Shown here: piece after piece, positions 5,432-12,066 of the stretch
How the letters are laid out: each line of letters begins with the position of its first letter
Position numbering within the stretch: the first letter of the stretch is position 1
Origin: an uncultured Brevibacterium sp.
GTDB taxonomy: Bacteria; Actinomycetota; Actinomycetes; Actinomycetales; Brevibacteriaceae
Reading direction: 5' to 3'
DNA: 12,436 nucleotides
Assembly: GCA_902489185.1 (NCBI GenBank)
Contig: CABTZC010000032.1
Span: forward strand, 1 to 12,436
Made by a program: the position numbers and the translations under genes
The notes under the pieces: model-generated
What the model saw: the letters and a program-made list of their open reading frames with translations, nothing else
Database searches by the model: none
What the model was told of the DNA's origin: nothing

Positions 5432-7557
5432 TAGAACGGTGGAGGGTCCTCGTTGGTCTGCTGGTTGAGCGGTGCCCAGGGGTTCACTGGTGTCGCCTTG
5501 GTCCCTTGCGTGGTGTTGGTGCCGGACTCCGCGCTGTTGCCTTGCGCATTCTCCGCCTGCCCGTGTTCGGCCCGCTTGGCTGCCTCCGGGTCAAGTGTGT
5601 GGTTCCGAGCTTCGCGCTCCGCCTTAAGGTACTGCTCGATGCTTTGGCTCGCGTCAATGTCCCCGGTGTCAAAGCGTTCACGGAGCTGCTCATAGTGTGC
5701 TTGGTTGATTCGTGATTCCGGCGGGTAGACAAGCCTGGTGCCAATCCTTGGGAACTCCCAGGCGAGTGAACCGTCTTCTCGTCTGGTCACCGTTATTCGT
5801 TTTTGTGTCTTCTCTTGATGGTGCTTCTTGCAAAGTGGATGCAGGTTTTCGAGCACGGTCTGCCCGCCTTGTGTGGGCTTAGCGTGATTGAACGGTTCGA
5901 TGTGGTCTTTTTCGCACACTCTGGCTGGAACAGGACACCAGGGCGCAGAGCAGTCCACCCATCTGGCTTCCAATGTGCGTTTCAGTGGTGCGGTGACCCG
6001 GTACTTGGTGGGCGTGGATTCGAGCACCACCCCGGTTTGCGGGTCAGTGAACATCCGGTACAGCCATGTTGCGTCCAGAAGCACTTGGTCTGCGGTTTGC
6101 GGATCGATGGGGATGCGGTTATTGAGCATCACAGGAATCTGCACCTGGTCTTCAAGCGCTGGCTGAAGTGCGTGCTCACCAGGCACGGTTTCATTCGTTA
6201 AATTCTTACCAGGTTGCTTATCTGTCTGTTGTTCGCCCGGCGGACTTTCTTTGTTGAGCCCTTGATGCGAGACCTTGCCCGGCGGCTTCTCGTTGCATAA
6301 GTGGATCAGGGGAATTGTGAGGTTGATGTTGGCTTGGGATTTCAACCACTCTTCGTCAGTGGGCATCGAAATGCACAGCTCGAGTTCGTGCACGTTCTGT
6401 GCGCGGTTGGCTTCCCACCGATCTTCAAACACGGGAACCTCGGTGAGCTCCGTTACCCCTTCGCGATCGCCCGTGCGTTCGGCAGTTTCAACGCGTGTGG
6501 GTGCCTGCTGGCGAGTGGGAATGATTCGTGCCCGCACGGTAGTCGAAGGTTTGGAGCCGAGGAGCAAATCAAACATCAGCTGGTTCATCAGCCGCTCGTC
6601 ATCGATCACTACCTTGCCAAGGTCACCCACTCGCACCTCGGTCTTCCCATTCGAAAGACGTGTGAAGAAGACTTTGTGGTCTTCTTCGTCAAGGGTTGTG
6701 GTGAAGGGGTCGATGTGGCTGGACTTGATCGCTTTGGCAGACCCGCGAAGTCGTTGAAAAAACGCTTGAACGCGAAGCGTGGGACCGGTGACGCTGAGCG
6801 TGGAAGTTCCATCGCCGTTGTCCCAGCACTGGACCGTTCGGTTGCGTGTGGCGTCATCGTTTCGCGACTGCGGTGACGTGAGCATCGCAAGAATCTCATT
6901 GACATGTTTCCGGTATGTCTTGTTGGTGACATCGACGCGCCTTGCGGTCAGTAGCTCATCAAAGTGAGGGATGCACACACTGGTATAGCTGACCCGGCTG
7001 ACGGTGTACATGAGCCGGTCAAAACTGACTACCCCTTGCTTCACGAGGGACCACAGTTTTGGCATCAAAAGCGTGGCTATTGCGGTTTTCCGTGCTCGTG
7101 TTGTCACGTTTGGTCCGGTGCAATCCATGATTTCGGACAGTGCGCCCATCGTGGATGACGGCAGTGTCTCCACCAGTTTTTCTATTGCGTTGACGGCGAA
7201 AGTTCCTCGTCCAGACACAGCCACACACGGCACTGTGTCATCAAGGCAAATGGAAGTTTGACTATTGGGTTCGAGCCCAGACGCAGCTCCCTGACCCGAA
7301 CCGTCATCAGCCCATTCGTTCGGAATTTGGCCGGTGATCAAAGGCGTGGCACCAGGTTCAGAGTTAAACACTGCGCGGAGTTCTGTGGAGTCCTGGTTCA
7401 GCGGGGAGAGGTGGGCAATGAGTATTTCACTTAAAGCTTCCGCGCGTTGCACCGCTATGAAGTGAGCTTCGCGCTCAACACCTTTAAGCGCGAGAAACAT
7501 GTCGTCGCCTGGGTAGTTGTATGTGTCTTCGGCTGCGTCGGTATAAGTGTCGAGCAT
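5431..7557 (-). CDS. DUF222 domain HNH endonuclease-like protein (13E12 repeat family type)
   Basis: 708-residue protein. The N-terminal two-thirds (to about residue 400) is helical DUF222-type sequence. Near the C-terminus lies a complete HNH/zinc-type nuclease motif: C536 and C541, then C548-E-K-D-H552-I-E-P, G-G-Q-T (564-567), E-N-L-H573, L-C576 and H579-H580. All expected ligands are present, so it looks intact. Between the parts (about 415-465) is a hydrophilic linker with four spaced Pro-Gly motifs, the first P-P-G at 425-427. The final 70 residues are Gln/Glu/Asn/Ala-rich and end in P-P-P-F. DUF222-HNH proteins are multicopy in many actinobacteria (the REP13E12 proteins of M. tuberculosis belong here) and their function is unsettled; DNA cleavage is inferred from the motif only. 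The start ATG 7557 is fixed by a strong GAGGAGGTGA. The gene interrupts an array of three related surface-protein genes. Confidence 0.9.
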   Translation of the reverse strand: MLDTYTDAAEDTYNYPGDDMFLALKGVEREAHFIAVQRAEALSEILIAHLSPLNQDSTELRAVFNSEPGATPLITGQIPNEWADDGSGQGAASGLEPNSQTSICLDDTVPCVAVSGRGTFAVNAIEKLVETLPSSTMGALSEIMDCTGPNVTTRARKTAIATLLMPKLWSLVKQGVVSFDRLMYTVSRVSYTSVCIPHFDELLTARRVDVTNKTYRKHVNEILAMLTSPQSRNDDATRNRTVQCWDNGDGTSTLSVTGPTLRVQAFFQRLRGSAKAIKSSHIDPFTTTLDEEDHKVFFTRLSNGKTEVRVGDLGKVVIDDERLMNQLMFDLLLGSKPSTTVRARIIPTRQQAPTRVETAERTGDREGVTELTEVPVFEDRWEANRAQNVHELELCISMPTDEEWLKSQANINLTIPLIHLCNEKPPGKVSHQGLNKESPPGEQQTDKQPGKNLTNETVPGEHALQPALEDQVQIPVMLNNRIPIDPQTADQVLLDATWLYRMFTDPQTGVVLESTPTKYRVTAPLKRTLEARWVDCSAPWCPVPARVCEKDHIEPFNHAKPTQGGQTVLENLHPLCKKHHQEKTQKRITVTRREDGSLAWEFPRIGTRLVYPPESRINQAHYEQLRERFDTGDIDASQSIEQYLKAEREARNHTLDPEAAKRAEHGQAENAQGNSAESGTNTTQGTKATPVNPWAPLNQQTNEDPPPF

Positions 7558-7562
7558 CTTTG

Positions 7563-7573
7563 CTCACCTCCTC
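7563..7573 (-). promoter_or_regulatory. Strong Shine-Dalgarno of the HNH gene
   Basis: The minus strand reads GAGGAGGTGAG, a nearly full match to the 16S anti-SD, 9 bases from the core to the ATG at 7557. It is clearly the best ribosome binding site in the window and settles this start. Confidence 0.8.
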
Positions 7574-7581
7574 ATATGTAC

Positions 7582-7610
7582 ATTCTATTTGCGTTCGAAA
7601 ATAATGTCAA
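7582..7610 (-). promoter_or_regulatory. Near-consensus sigma70-type promoter of the HNH gene
   Basis: On the minus strand TTGACA (7605-7610) and TAGAAT (7582-7587) are separated by exactly 17 bases. The predicted start is near 7575, leaving a leader of about 18 bases holding only the ribosome binding site. A TTCGAA palindrome lies in the spacer, a natural place for a repressor. Confidence 0.75.
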
Positions 7611-7654
7611 CCCACTTCAATGCTGAATATCAAATACGTTCGAATCATGTTCGA
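7592..7654. repeat. Three GTTCGA motifs over the HNH promoter
   Basis: CGTTCGAA occurs at 7592-7599 (inside the -35/-10 spacer) and again at 7637-7644. GTTCGA follows at 7649-7654. The last two form a partial palindrome, TCGAATCATGTTCGA (7640-7654). It is one base shorter than, and otherwise close to, the Gram-positive LexA box of form CGAAC-N4-GTTCG. Candidate operator array; the regulator is not known. Confidence 0.45.
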
Positions 7655-7672
7655 GTTTGTGTTGAAAAGAAG

Positions 7673-7701
7673 TGGGGCCCGAGCATTACGCTCGAGCCCC
7701 A
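7673..7701 (-). terminator. Rho-independent terminator of P2
   Basis: Bases 7673-7678 and 7680-7684 pair with 7696-7701 and 7690-7694 (11 pairs, one internal C-A mismatch, 5-base loop). The minus strand continues CTTCTTTTC. A second hairpin, 7720-7724 with 7733-7737, lies between it and the P2 stop codon. Confidence 0.8.
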
Positions 7702-7766
7702 AACTATTTCACCACCTGCGCGAGAGTGACTACTCGCCCGTCATTTGTGAGATGGCGAAAGCGTTA

Positions 7767-8341
7767 TTACTTCGTGCGGCGGCGGGTTACCAGAACGGTT
7801 GCTGCGCCTACGGTGAGGAGTGCTCCACCGGCGATCAGGCCGGAGAGTTCCATACCGGTACGTGGCAGGGTGTTCGAGGACTTACCGTTGCCCTGAGCGT
7901 TGTTGCTGTTGCCGGAGTTGTTGTCTCCGCCCTTAGCGTCTCCCTTGCCGTCGTTCTTGTTGCCACCCTTGTCTTTGTCGCCGTCCTTGTCGCCTGGCTT
8001 AGCGTCGTCCTTCTTACCAGGGGTGTTGGTGACTTTGAAGGTGTCGGTGAGCACGCCTTCATCGCTCTTGACAGTCACCTTGTAGGTTCCCAGGAAGCCG
8101 TCGAGTCCGTTGCCACCGTTAATTCCGTAAACAACGTGTGACCACACACCGTCCTTGTTGGCCTGTGCTTCTTTGAAAAGGTTTTCGACCTTACCGTTTC
8201 CGTCCTGCTTGGATACCGAGTAGGTGAACTTCTCGTTTGGCTTCAGGCCAGTCGTGACAAGCTTGACACCCTTCTTCTTGTTCACGAAGTCAGCAGGGGT
8301 GAGTTCCTTAGGCGAAACCTTCAGACCGTACTTAGCGGCTT
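7767..8341 (-). repeat. Duplicated 3' gene segment (P2 copy)
   Basis: The segment encodes module C, spacer and sorting signal of P2. It matches 9373-9934 of P3 at DNA level with few changes and a small length difference in the spacer. Similarity stops abruptly just upstream of the module C codons. Confidence 0.75.
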
Positions 8342-9170
8342 CATCATCGGGGTCGCCAGGTGCATCTTCCTTAGGCGCTTCAGTCACCGTGAAGTTTGCA
8401 ACTGGCAGAACGCGCATTCCATGCTCGACGCTATAAACCAAAACGGATACTTCGCCGACTGCCTTCTTTGCTACTTCAGCACTTGTAGCCAGCGGTACGC
8501 TGAAGTTCCCCTTGTCGTCAGTTTTGAATGTGATTTCAGCGAGAGAACTGGGTGCGTCCTTGTCGTTCTTTGGATAAAGGTCGGCACTGTACTTTTTGTT
8601 GGGTTCCAGCCCGGTGCCTGAGTAAACAGGAGCCGTTTTCTTGTTGGCGAGCTCTTCGACAGTTACCTTGTCTTTGTTGAGCTTCGCTGAGATCGCGGCA
8701 TCGCTCACCTTGACTTCTTTGACACCTTTGTGATCTACAGCCTTACCGTCGACAAGCACCATCAGGGTGAGATCAGGGTAGTCCCAGCACTCCTCAGCGC
8801 TGATTCCATCAACGCACGTGGGCTTGAGGTTGACAGTAGCGTTTCCGTTTTTGTCCGCTGTAGCTTTACCTTCAGCATTAGCGGAAACAGTAGTGCCAAG
8901 ATACACGGTTAGCTTCTGGCCCGGCTTGAGGCCCTTAACTTTGTAACTGACACCTTTGTCCAGCTCGGCCACAGTGAAGGTGTCTTCACCTTCCACGGTG
9001 ATGTCCGAGGTGGTTTTCTTTGCAGCGGAGTCGGCGGCTTTGTGCGTTCCAGAGTCGGTAGCTTCTCCGGCAGCAGGTGCCGGAGAAGGAGTTGCGTAAG
9101 CAGCGGAGCCTGCGAAAGCGATCGAGCCAGCTACGACTGCAACGGCTGGGGCAAGGAGGAGCTTCTTCAT
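7767..9170 (-). CDS. LPRTG wall-anchored surface protein P2
   Basis: 467-residue secreted protein, function unknown. The signal peptide is residues 1-26, differing from that of P1 and P3 at only a few positions. A Thr/Ala/Lys linker precedes two modules not found in P1 or P3. The first (about 56-155) has L-K-P-G-Q-K-L and two cysteines, C119 and C128. The second (about 160-264) has L-E-P-N-K-K-Y-S-A-D-L. Module C (279-382) follows; its key strand is L-K-P-N-E-K-F-T-Y-S-V-S-K-Q-D-G. Then come a Lys/Asp/Gly/Asn spacer of about 45 residues, L-P-R-T-G at 435-439, a membrane segment and an R-R-R-T-K tail. The start ATG 9170 is preceded by AAGGAAA. It has its own promoter and terminator, so it is a single-gene unit. 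Module C to the C-terminus is nearly identical to P3, which argues for recent duplication or gene conversion. Confidence 0.88.
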   Translation of the reverse strand: MKKLLLAPAVAVVAGSIAFAGSAAYATPSPAPAAGEATDSGTHKAADSAAKKTTSDITVEGEDTFTVAELDKGVSYKVKGLKPGQKLTVYLGTTVSANAEGKATADKNGNATVNLKPTCVDGISAEECWDYPDLTLMVLVDGKAVDHKGVKEVKVSDAAISAKLNKDKVTVEELANKKTAPVYSGTGLEPNKKYSADLYPKNDKDAPSSLAEITFKTDDKGNFSVPLATSAEVAKKAVGEVSVLVYSVEHGMRVLPVANFTVTEAPKEDAPGDPDDEAAKYGLKVSPKELTPADFVNKKKGVKLVTTGLKPNEKFTYSVSKQDGNGKVENLFKEAQANKDGVWSHVVYGINGGNGLDGFLGTYKVTVKSDEGVLTDTFKVTNTPGKKDDAKPGDKDGDKDKGGNKNDGKGDAKGGDNNSGNSNNAQGNGKSSNTLPRTGMELSGLIAGGALLTVGAATVLVTRRRTK

Positions 9171-9205
9171 CAGTTTCCTTCAATCGTCCATACTCGTACC
9201 CCACC

Positions 9206-9255
9206 ATGATGGAACCGCGTGTGAGGTAGGACAACTTGTGAAAGTTTTGTTCACA
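9206..9255 (-). promoter_or_regulatory. P2 promoter with upstream TGTGA-N9-TCACA element
   Basis: Minus-strand TTGTCC (9229-9234) and CATCAT (9206-9211) are 17 bases apart; predicted leader is about 30 bases. Directly upstream is an inverted repeat, TGTGA at 9237-9241 side and TCACA at 9251-9255 with 9 bases between. It contains the AAGTTTTGTTC stretch (9242-9252) also found at P1. The -10 is weak, which fits an activator-dependent promoter. Confidence 0.45.
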
Positions 9256-9263
9256 CAAAAACG

Positions 9264-9291
9264 CGGGGTCTGAGCAAATGCTCAGACCCCG
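9264..9291 (-). terminator. Rho-independent terminator of P3
   Basis: A perfect 12-base inverted repeat (9264-9275 with 9280-9291) with a 4-base loop. The minus strand continues GTTTTTG. This is the strongest terminator in the window. It lies between P3 and the P2 promoter, so P2 and P3 are transcribed separately. Confidence 0.88.
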
Positions 9292-9297
9292 TATGTT

Positions 9298-9360
9298 GTC
9301 ACTACTTGTAGTGACGAGTGCCGTGCTAGCTGTTACGCCTGTGTTAGGGGTTACGGCACT
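9298..9360 (-). repeat. Two further hairpins in the P3 3' untranslated region
   Basis: Bases 9298-9305 pair perfectly with 9308-9315, leaving a 2-base gap, so the tip must open to form a loop. Bases 9317-9324 pair perfectly with 9353-9360 around a 28-base loop. With the terminator at 9264-9291 the P3 transcript would end in three consecutive hairpins. Confidence 0.65.
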
Positions 9361-9372
9361 GTTTAATGCGCG

Positions 9373-9934
9373 TTACTTGGTGCGGCGGCGGGTTACCAGA
9401 ACGGTTGCGGCCCCCACAGCGAGGAGAGTTCCACCGGCGACCAGGCCGGAGAGTTCCATACCGGTACGTGGCAGGGTGTTCGAGGACTTACCGTTGCCCT
9501 GAGTGTTGTTGCTCTTACCGGAGTCGTTGCCGGTGTTCTTTGCGTCTCCCTTGCCGGAGTCCTTAGCGCCACCCTTGTCGCCTGGCTTAGCGTCGTCCTT
9601 CTTGCCAGGGGTGTTGGTGACCTTGAAAGTGTCGGTCAGGACGCCTTCATCGCTCTTAACAGTGACCTTGTAGGTTCCCAAGAAGCCTTTGAGTCCGTTG
9701 CCACTGTCAATGCCGAAAACAGTGTGTGACCAGACACCGTCCTTGTTGGCCTGTGCTTCCTTGAAAAGGGTTTTGACTTTACCGCTACCGTCCTGCTTGG
9801 ACACCGAGTAGGTGAACTTTTCGTTTGGCTTCAGGCCGGTCGTAACCAGCTGAACACCCTTCTTCTTGTTCACAAAGTCGCCAGGCGTAAGTTCCTTAGG
9901 CGAAACCTTCAGAGCGTACTTAGCTGCCTCTTCC
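9373..9934 (-). repeat. Duplicated 3' gene segment (P3 copy)
   Basis: Counterpart of 7767-8341. The stretch around the sorting signal is the best conserved, with long identical runs. The sequence on the 5' side (other modules) is unrelated between P2 and P3 apart from the signal-peptide codons. Confidence 0.75.
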
Positions 9935-10758
9935 TTAGGCTTGTCACCTTCGCCAGGGTTAGGGTTGTTTGGCTTTGGAGTGCCTACATCTTCACGGTCG
10001 CCGACAATGGTAAATGAAACTGAAGCGTCGAGGGTCTTGCCGGACTCGTCCTTCAACGTGACGGTGTATTTGCCTGCGAGTTCAGCGTCGGACATCTTGT
10101 CAGCGCCTTCTACCTTCGCGTAGAAGGTGCCACCACTCTTTGAATCACTGTGTGCTTTGAAGGTTCCAGTCGAGGTCTTGCCGGATTCTTCGTGCTTGAG
10201 TTCCCACGTGAAATCCTTGCGACCTTCGAGGTTCTTGTACGACACCAACATTCCGCCTGCGCGGAAGGCGCCCACGCGGAACTTGTCGAACTGAGTCGAC
10301 AGTTCTGGGTCACCGGCAGTTTCCATGTCCTTGTCGATGTAGCGAATAACACCGGCGTTGACCGTGGTGCCGTCTTCAAGGGTGATGGTGACTGGGTAGT
10401 CCCCATTAGGGCTCTTAACGCCGTCGCCACTGGTAATACCCTCTACGCCATAGACCACGAACGTCGGTGTTTCAGCCAAAGCGTCAACGCGGGTGAACAG
10501 CTTGAGGCTTGGGTCAGCGCTGTTAGGAGCGTCCACCGACTTGATCTTGGCGCCCTCAGGCAGGTTCGAAACGGCGATCGAAACCTTCTGAGCCTTCACC
10601 GCGTCAGCGTCAAGCGTGATGACGCACTGAGCGCCTTCCTGAGCGTTCAACGTGTTGTTGGAGCATTCGGTCGTGGGGGCAGCGAATGCGGGCGTACCTG
10701 CGAATGCGAGCGCACCAGCAACAACAGCAACGGCCGGTGCAAGAACGAGCTTCTTCAT
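9373..10758 (-). CDS. LPRTG wall-anchored surface protein P3 (mosaic)
   Basis: 461 residues when started at the ATG at 10758, which has AAGGA 8 bases upstream and begins a canonical signal peptide (M-K-K-L-V-L-A-P-A-V, cleavage near residue 26). An in-frame start at 10800 would put 14 extra residues before it and lacks such support. After cleavage comes a unique module (about 28-142) with C32 and C45, then a P1-type module (about 149-252; Y-K-N-L-E-G-R-K-D-F-T-W and Y-T-V-T-L-K-D-E-S-G). A Pro/Asn linker leads to module C (279-382) as in P2, a Gly/Lys/Asp/Asn spacer and L-P-R-T-G at 429-433 with membrane segment and R-R-R-T-K. A cell-wall surface role is inferred from signal peptide and sorting signal. 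The ligand is unknown. The gene has its own promoter and terminator. Confidence 0.88.
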   Translation of the reverse strand: MKKLVLAPAVAVVAGALAFAGTPAFAAPTTECSNNTLNAQEGAQCVITLDADAVKAQKVSIAVSNLPEGAKIKSVDAPNSADPSLKLFTRVDALAETPTFVVYGVEGITSGDGVKSPNGDYPVTITLEDGTTVNAGVIRYIDKDMETAGDPELSTQFDKFRVGAFRAGGMLVSYKNLEGRKDFTWELKHEESGKTSTGTFKAHSDSKSGGTFYAKVEGADKMSDAELAGKYTVTLKDESGKTLDASVSFTIVGDREDVGTPKPNNPNPGEGDKPKEEAAKYALKVSPKELTPGDFVNKKKGVQLVTTGLKPNEKFTYSVSKQDGSGKVKTLFKEAQANKDGVWSHTVFGIDSGNGLKGFLGTYKVTVKSDEGVLTDTFKVTNTPGKKDDAKPGDKGGAKDSGKGDAKNTGNDSGKSNNTQGNGKSSNTLPRTGMELSGLVAGGTLLAVGAATVLVTRRRTK

Positions 10759-10818
10759 GCGAATCCTTAGGTTCAATAAGCAACGGAATCGAGGGGTCAA
10801 AAGTGACTTCTCACACTT

Positions 10819-10878
10819 AGAATCAACCCACCACGTGATCCGCGCAACTTGTGATCATTTTGGTCACAAATAGATCAC
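10819..10878 (-). promoter_or_regulatory. P3 promoter with upstream TGTGA-N9-TCACA element
   Basis: Minus-strand TTGCGC (10842-10847) and GATTCT (10819-10824) are 17 bases apart; predicted leader about 54 bases. TTGTGA (10849-10854) and TCACAA (10864-10869) form an inverted repeat with 9 bases between, in the same position relative to the -35 as at P2. GTGATC also occurs at 10835-10840 and 10851-10856, and inverted at 10873-10878, so several half-sites are clustered here. Confidence 0.45.
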
Positions 10879-10890
10879 CAGTCGCTCAAA

Positions 10891-10914
10891 CGCCACCGGC
10901 CCTGAAGAGCCAGC
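10891..10914 (-). terminator. Weak hairpin after the lipid kinase gene
   Basis: On the minus strand GGCTC (10907-10911) can pair with GGGCC (10898-10902) around TTCA, with one G-U pair. It begins 14 bases after the kinase stop. There is no T-run. It is a possible terminator, otherwise nothing is seen between the kinase stop and the P3 promoter. Confidence 0.25.
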
Positions 10915-10927
10915 GCACCGCCCGTGC

Positions 10928-12061
10928 TCAGTCGCGCCGGGCGATTCCCAACGAAAGTGAGTCCAAGCGGATGTTTCGTTCCTGCTCGGGACTCGGGGTG
11001 CGCACGGTCAGAGCACTTGGAAGAACGGACAACTCCAAGAAGTCGGTTTCACCCAGCACATCCCCGTCGACCTGCACGTCTAGTTTCTTTTCCGCGTGCA
11101 CCGTCACCGAACGACACTTCGTCACATCGGCGTGCATGCCCTTGCGTGAGCGCCCAGCAATCGATGTGACCACACTGATCCACTCCGCAATATTGCGCGG
11201 TGTCACCGTCAACACATCCAAGTGTCCGTCATCAATAACAGCGCCGGGAATCAGTTCAATCCCGCCCTGCACTTTTCCGCAGTTGCCCCCAAGAATCGAC
11301 CGGACCTTACGAGTCTCTTCTTCGCCGTCATCAAACTGGATGCGCACCTCGGTGGGCTTACCCAGCAACTGGCGCGAGCCCTGCCGCACGTACGCCCACC
11401 AGCCCATGCGCGACTTGGCATCTTCGCTGGTATTCGACATCACCGTGGCGTCGTACCCGATCCCTGCCATGACGGTAAACAGCGTGTCCTCGCCGTCAGG
11501 CGACGTGCGCAAATGTGCCGCATCAATCACCTGATCCTGACCCCACAGCGCAACCCGTATGGCCCATTCGAACCGGTTGAGCGGAATTGACAGGTTTCTC
11601 GCCAACAGGTTTCCCGTCCCCATCGGAATGATGCCAATAGGTACGTCAGTGTCGGCCAACGCCTGTGCGACAGCACGCACGGTGCCGTCGCCGCCAGCTG
11701 CGATTACCACCTCGGCGCCCTTTTCACGTGCCTCATGCGCCATGGACGTTCCAGGGTCATCCTCAGTAGTTTCAATGAAGAGCGGCTCGTCCCACCCTTC
11801 GTTGCGACACACGGTCGCAGCAACGGACTTCAGCGTGTCCATCTCGTTTTTTGTGGGGTTGTAGATGATGGCTGCCCGCCGCCGTGGTGGCTGGGGTGCG
11901 GTTTCAGGGGGTTCCGCCGCCGAGGTGGTCGCCGGTGTGGTCTGTTCTGTCTCCTGGTTGGTAGCGCGAGTGCTCTTGTTTCGCGTGCCACCTACGAGGT
12001 AGCCCACAACGAACGCAACAACAACAGCAACGGCTAGGACAATCCAGGCAATGAGGTTCAT
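10928..12061 (-). CDS. Diacylglycerol kinase/sphingosine kinase-family lipid kinase with N-terminal membrane anchor
   Basis: 377-residue protein. Residues 3-23 are a membrane segment and 25-60 a Thr/Pro/Glu-rich linker. The kinase catalytic domain (DAGK_cat/LCB5 fold) starts near 62 with A-I-I-Y-N-P-T-K. It has the nucleotide-binding G-G-D-G-T at 123-127 and G-T-G-N at 148-151, followed by the C-terminal beta-sandwich domain (G-I-G-Y-D-A, then V-D-G-D near the end). The family transfers the ATP gamma-phosphate to a lipid hydroxyl at the membrane. In actinobacteria roles in diacylglycerol or phosphatidylinositol-related lipid metabolism are known for relatives, but the substrate here cannot be read from sequence. 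The start ATG 12061 has only a poor upstream purine stretch. It is transcribed divergently from serS with 91 bases between the starts. Confidence 0.9.
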   Translation of the reverse strand: MNLIAWIVLAVAVVVAFVVGYLVGGTRNKSTRATNQETEQTTPATTSAAEPPETAPQPPRRRAAIIYNPTKNEMDTLKSVAATVCRNEGWDEPLFIETTEDDPGTSMAHEAREKGAEVVIAAGGDGTVRAVAQALADTDVPIGIIPMGTGNLLARNLSIPLNRFEWAIRVALWGQDQVIDAAHLRTSPDGEDTLFTVMAGIGYDATVMSNTSEDAKSRMGWWAYVRQGSRQLLGKPTEVRIQFDDGEEETRKVRSILGGNCGKVQGGIELIPGAVIDDGHLDVLTVTPRNIAEWISVVTSIAGRSRKGMHADVTKCRSVTVHAEKKLDVQVDGDVLGETDFLELSVLPSALTVRTPSPEQERNIRLDSLSLGIARRD

Positions 12062-12066
12062 AGTTC

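Noticed and set aside
7640..7654. A canonical LexA (SOS) box at the HNH promoter.
   Set aside because: The spacer is one base short and one arm base differs. Kept only as a near-match in the findings.
7636..7655. GTTCGAATC resembles a tRNA T-loop.
   Set aside because: No flanking T-stem, acceptor stem or anticodon arm is present. The motif belongs to a set of GTTCGA repeats at the HNH promoter.
9237..9255. CRP/GlxR binding site upstream of P2 (and likewise P3).
   Set aside because: The half-sites TGTGA and TCACA are 9 bases apart rather than 6, which places the arms on different helix faces.
10759..10800. Longer start for P3 at 10800, adding 14 residues.
   Set aside because: The added residues are Arg-rich and precede a perfect signal peptide. 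The ATG at 10758 has a good ribosome binding site and matches the starts of P1 and P2.
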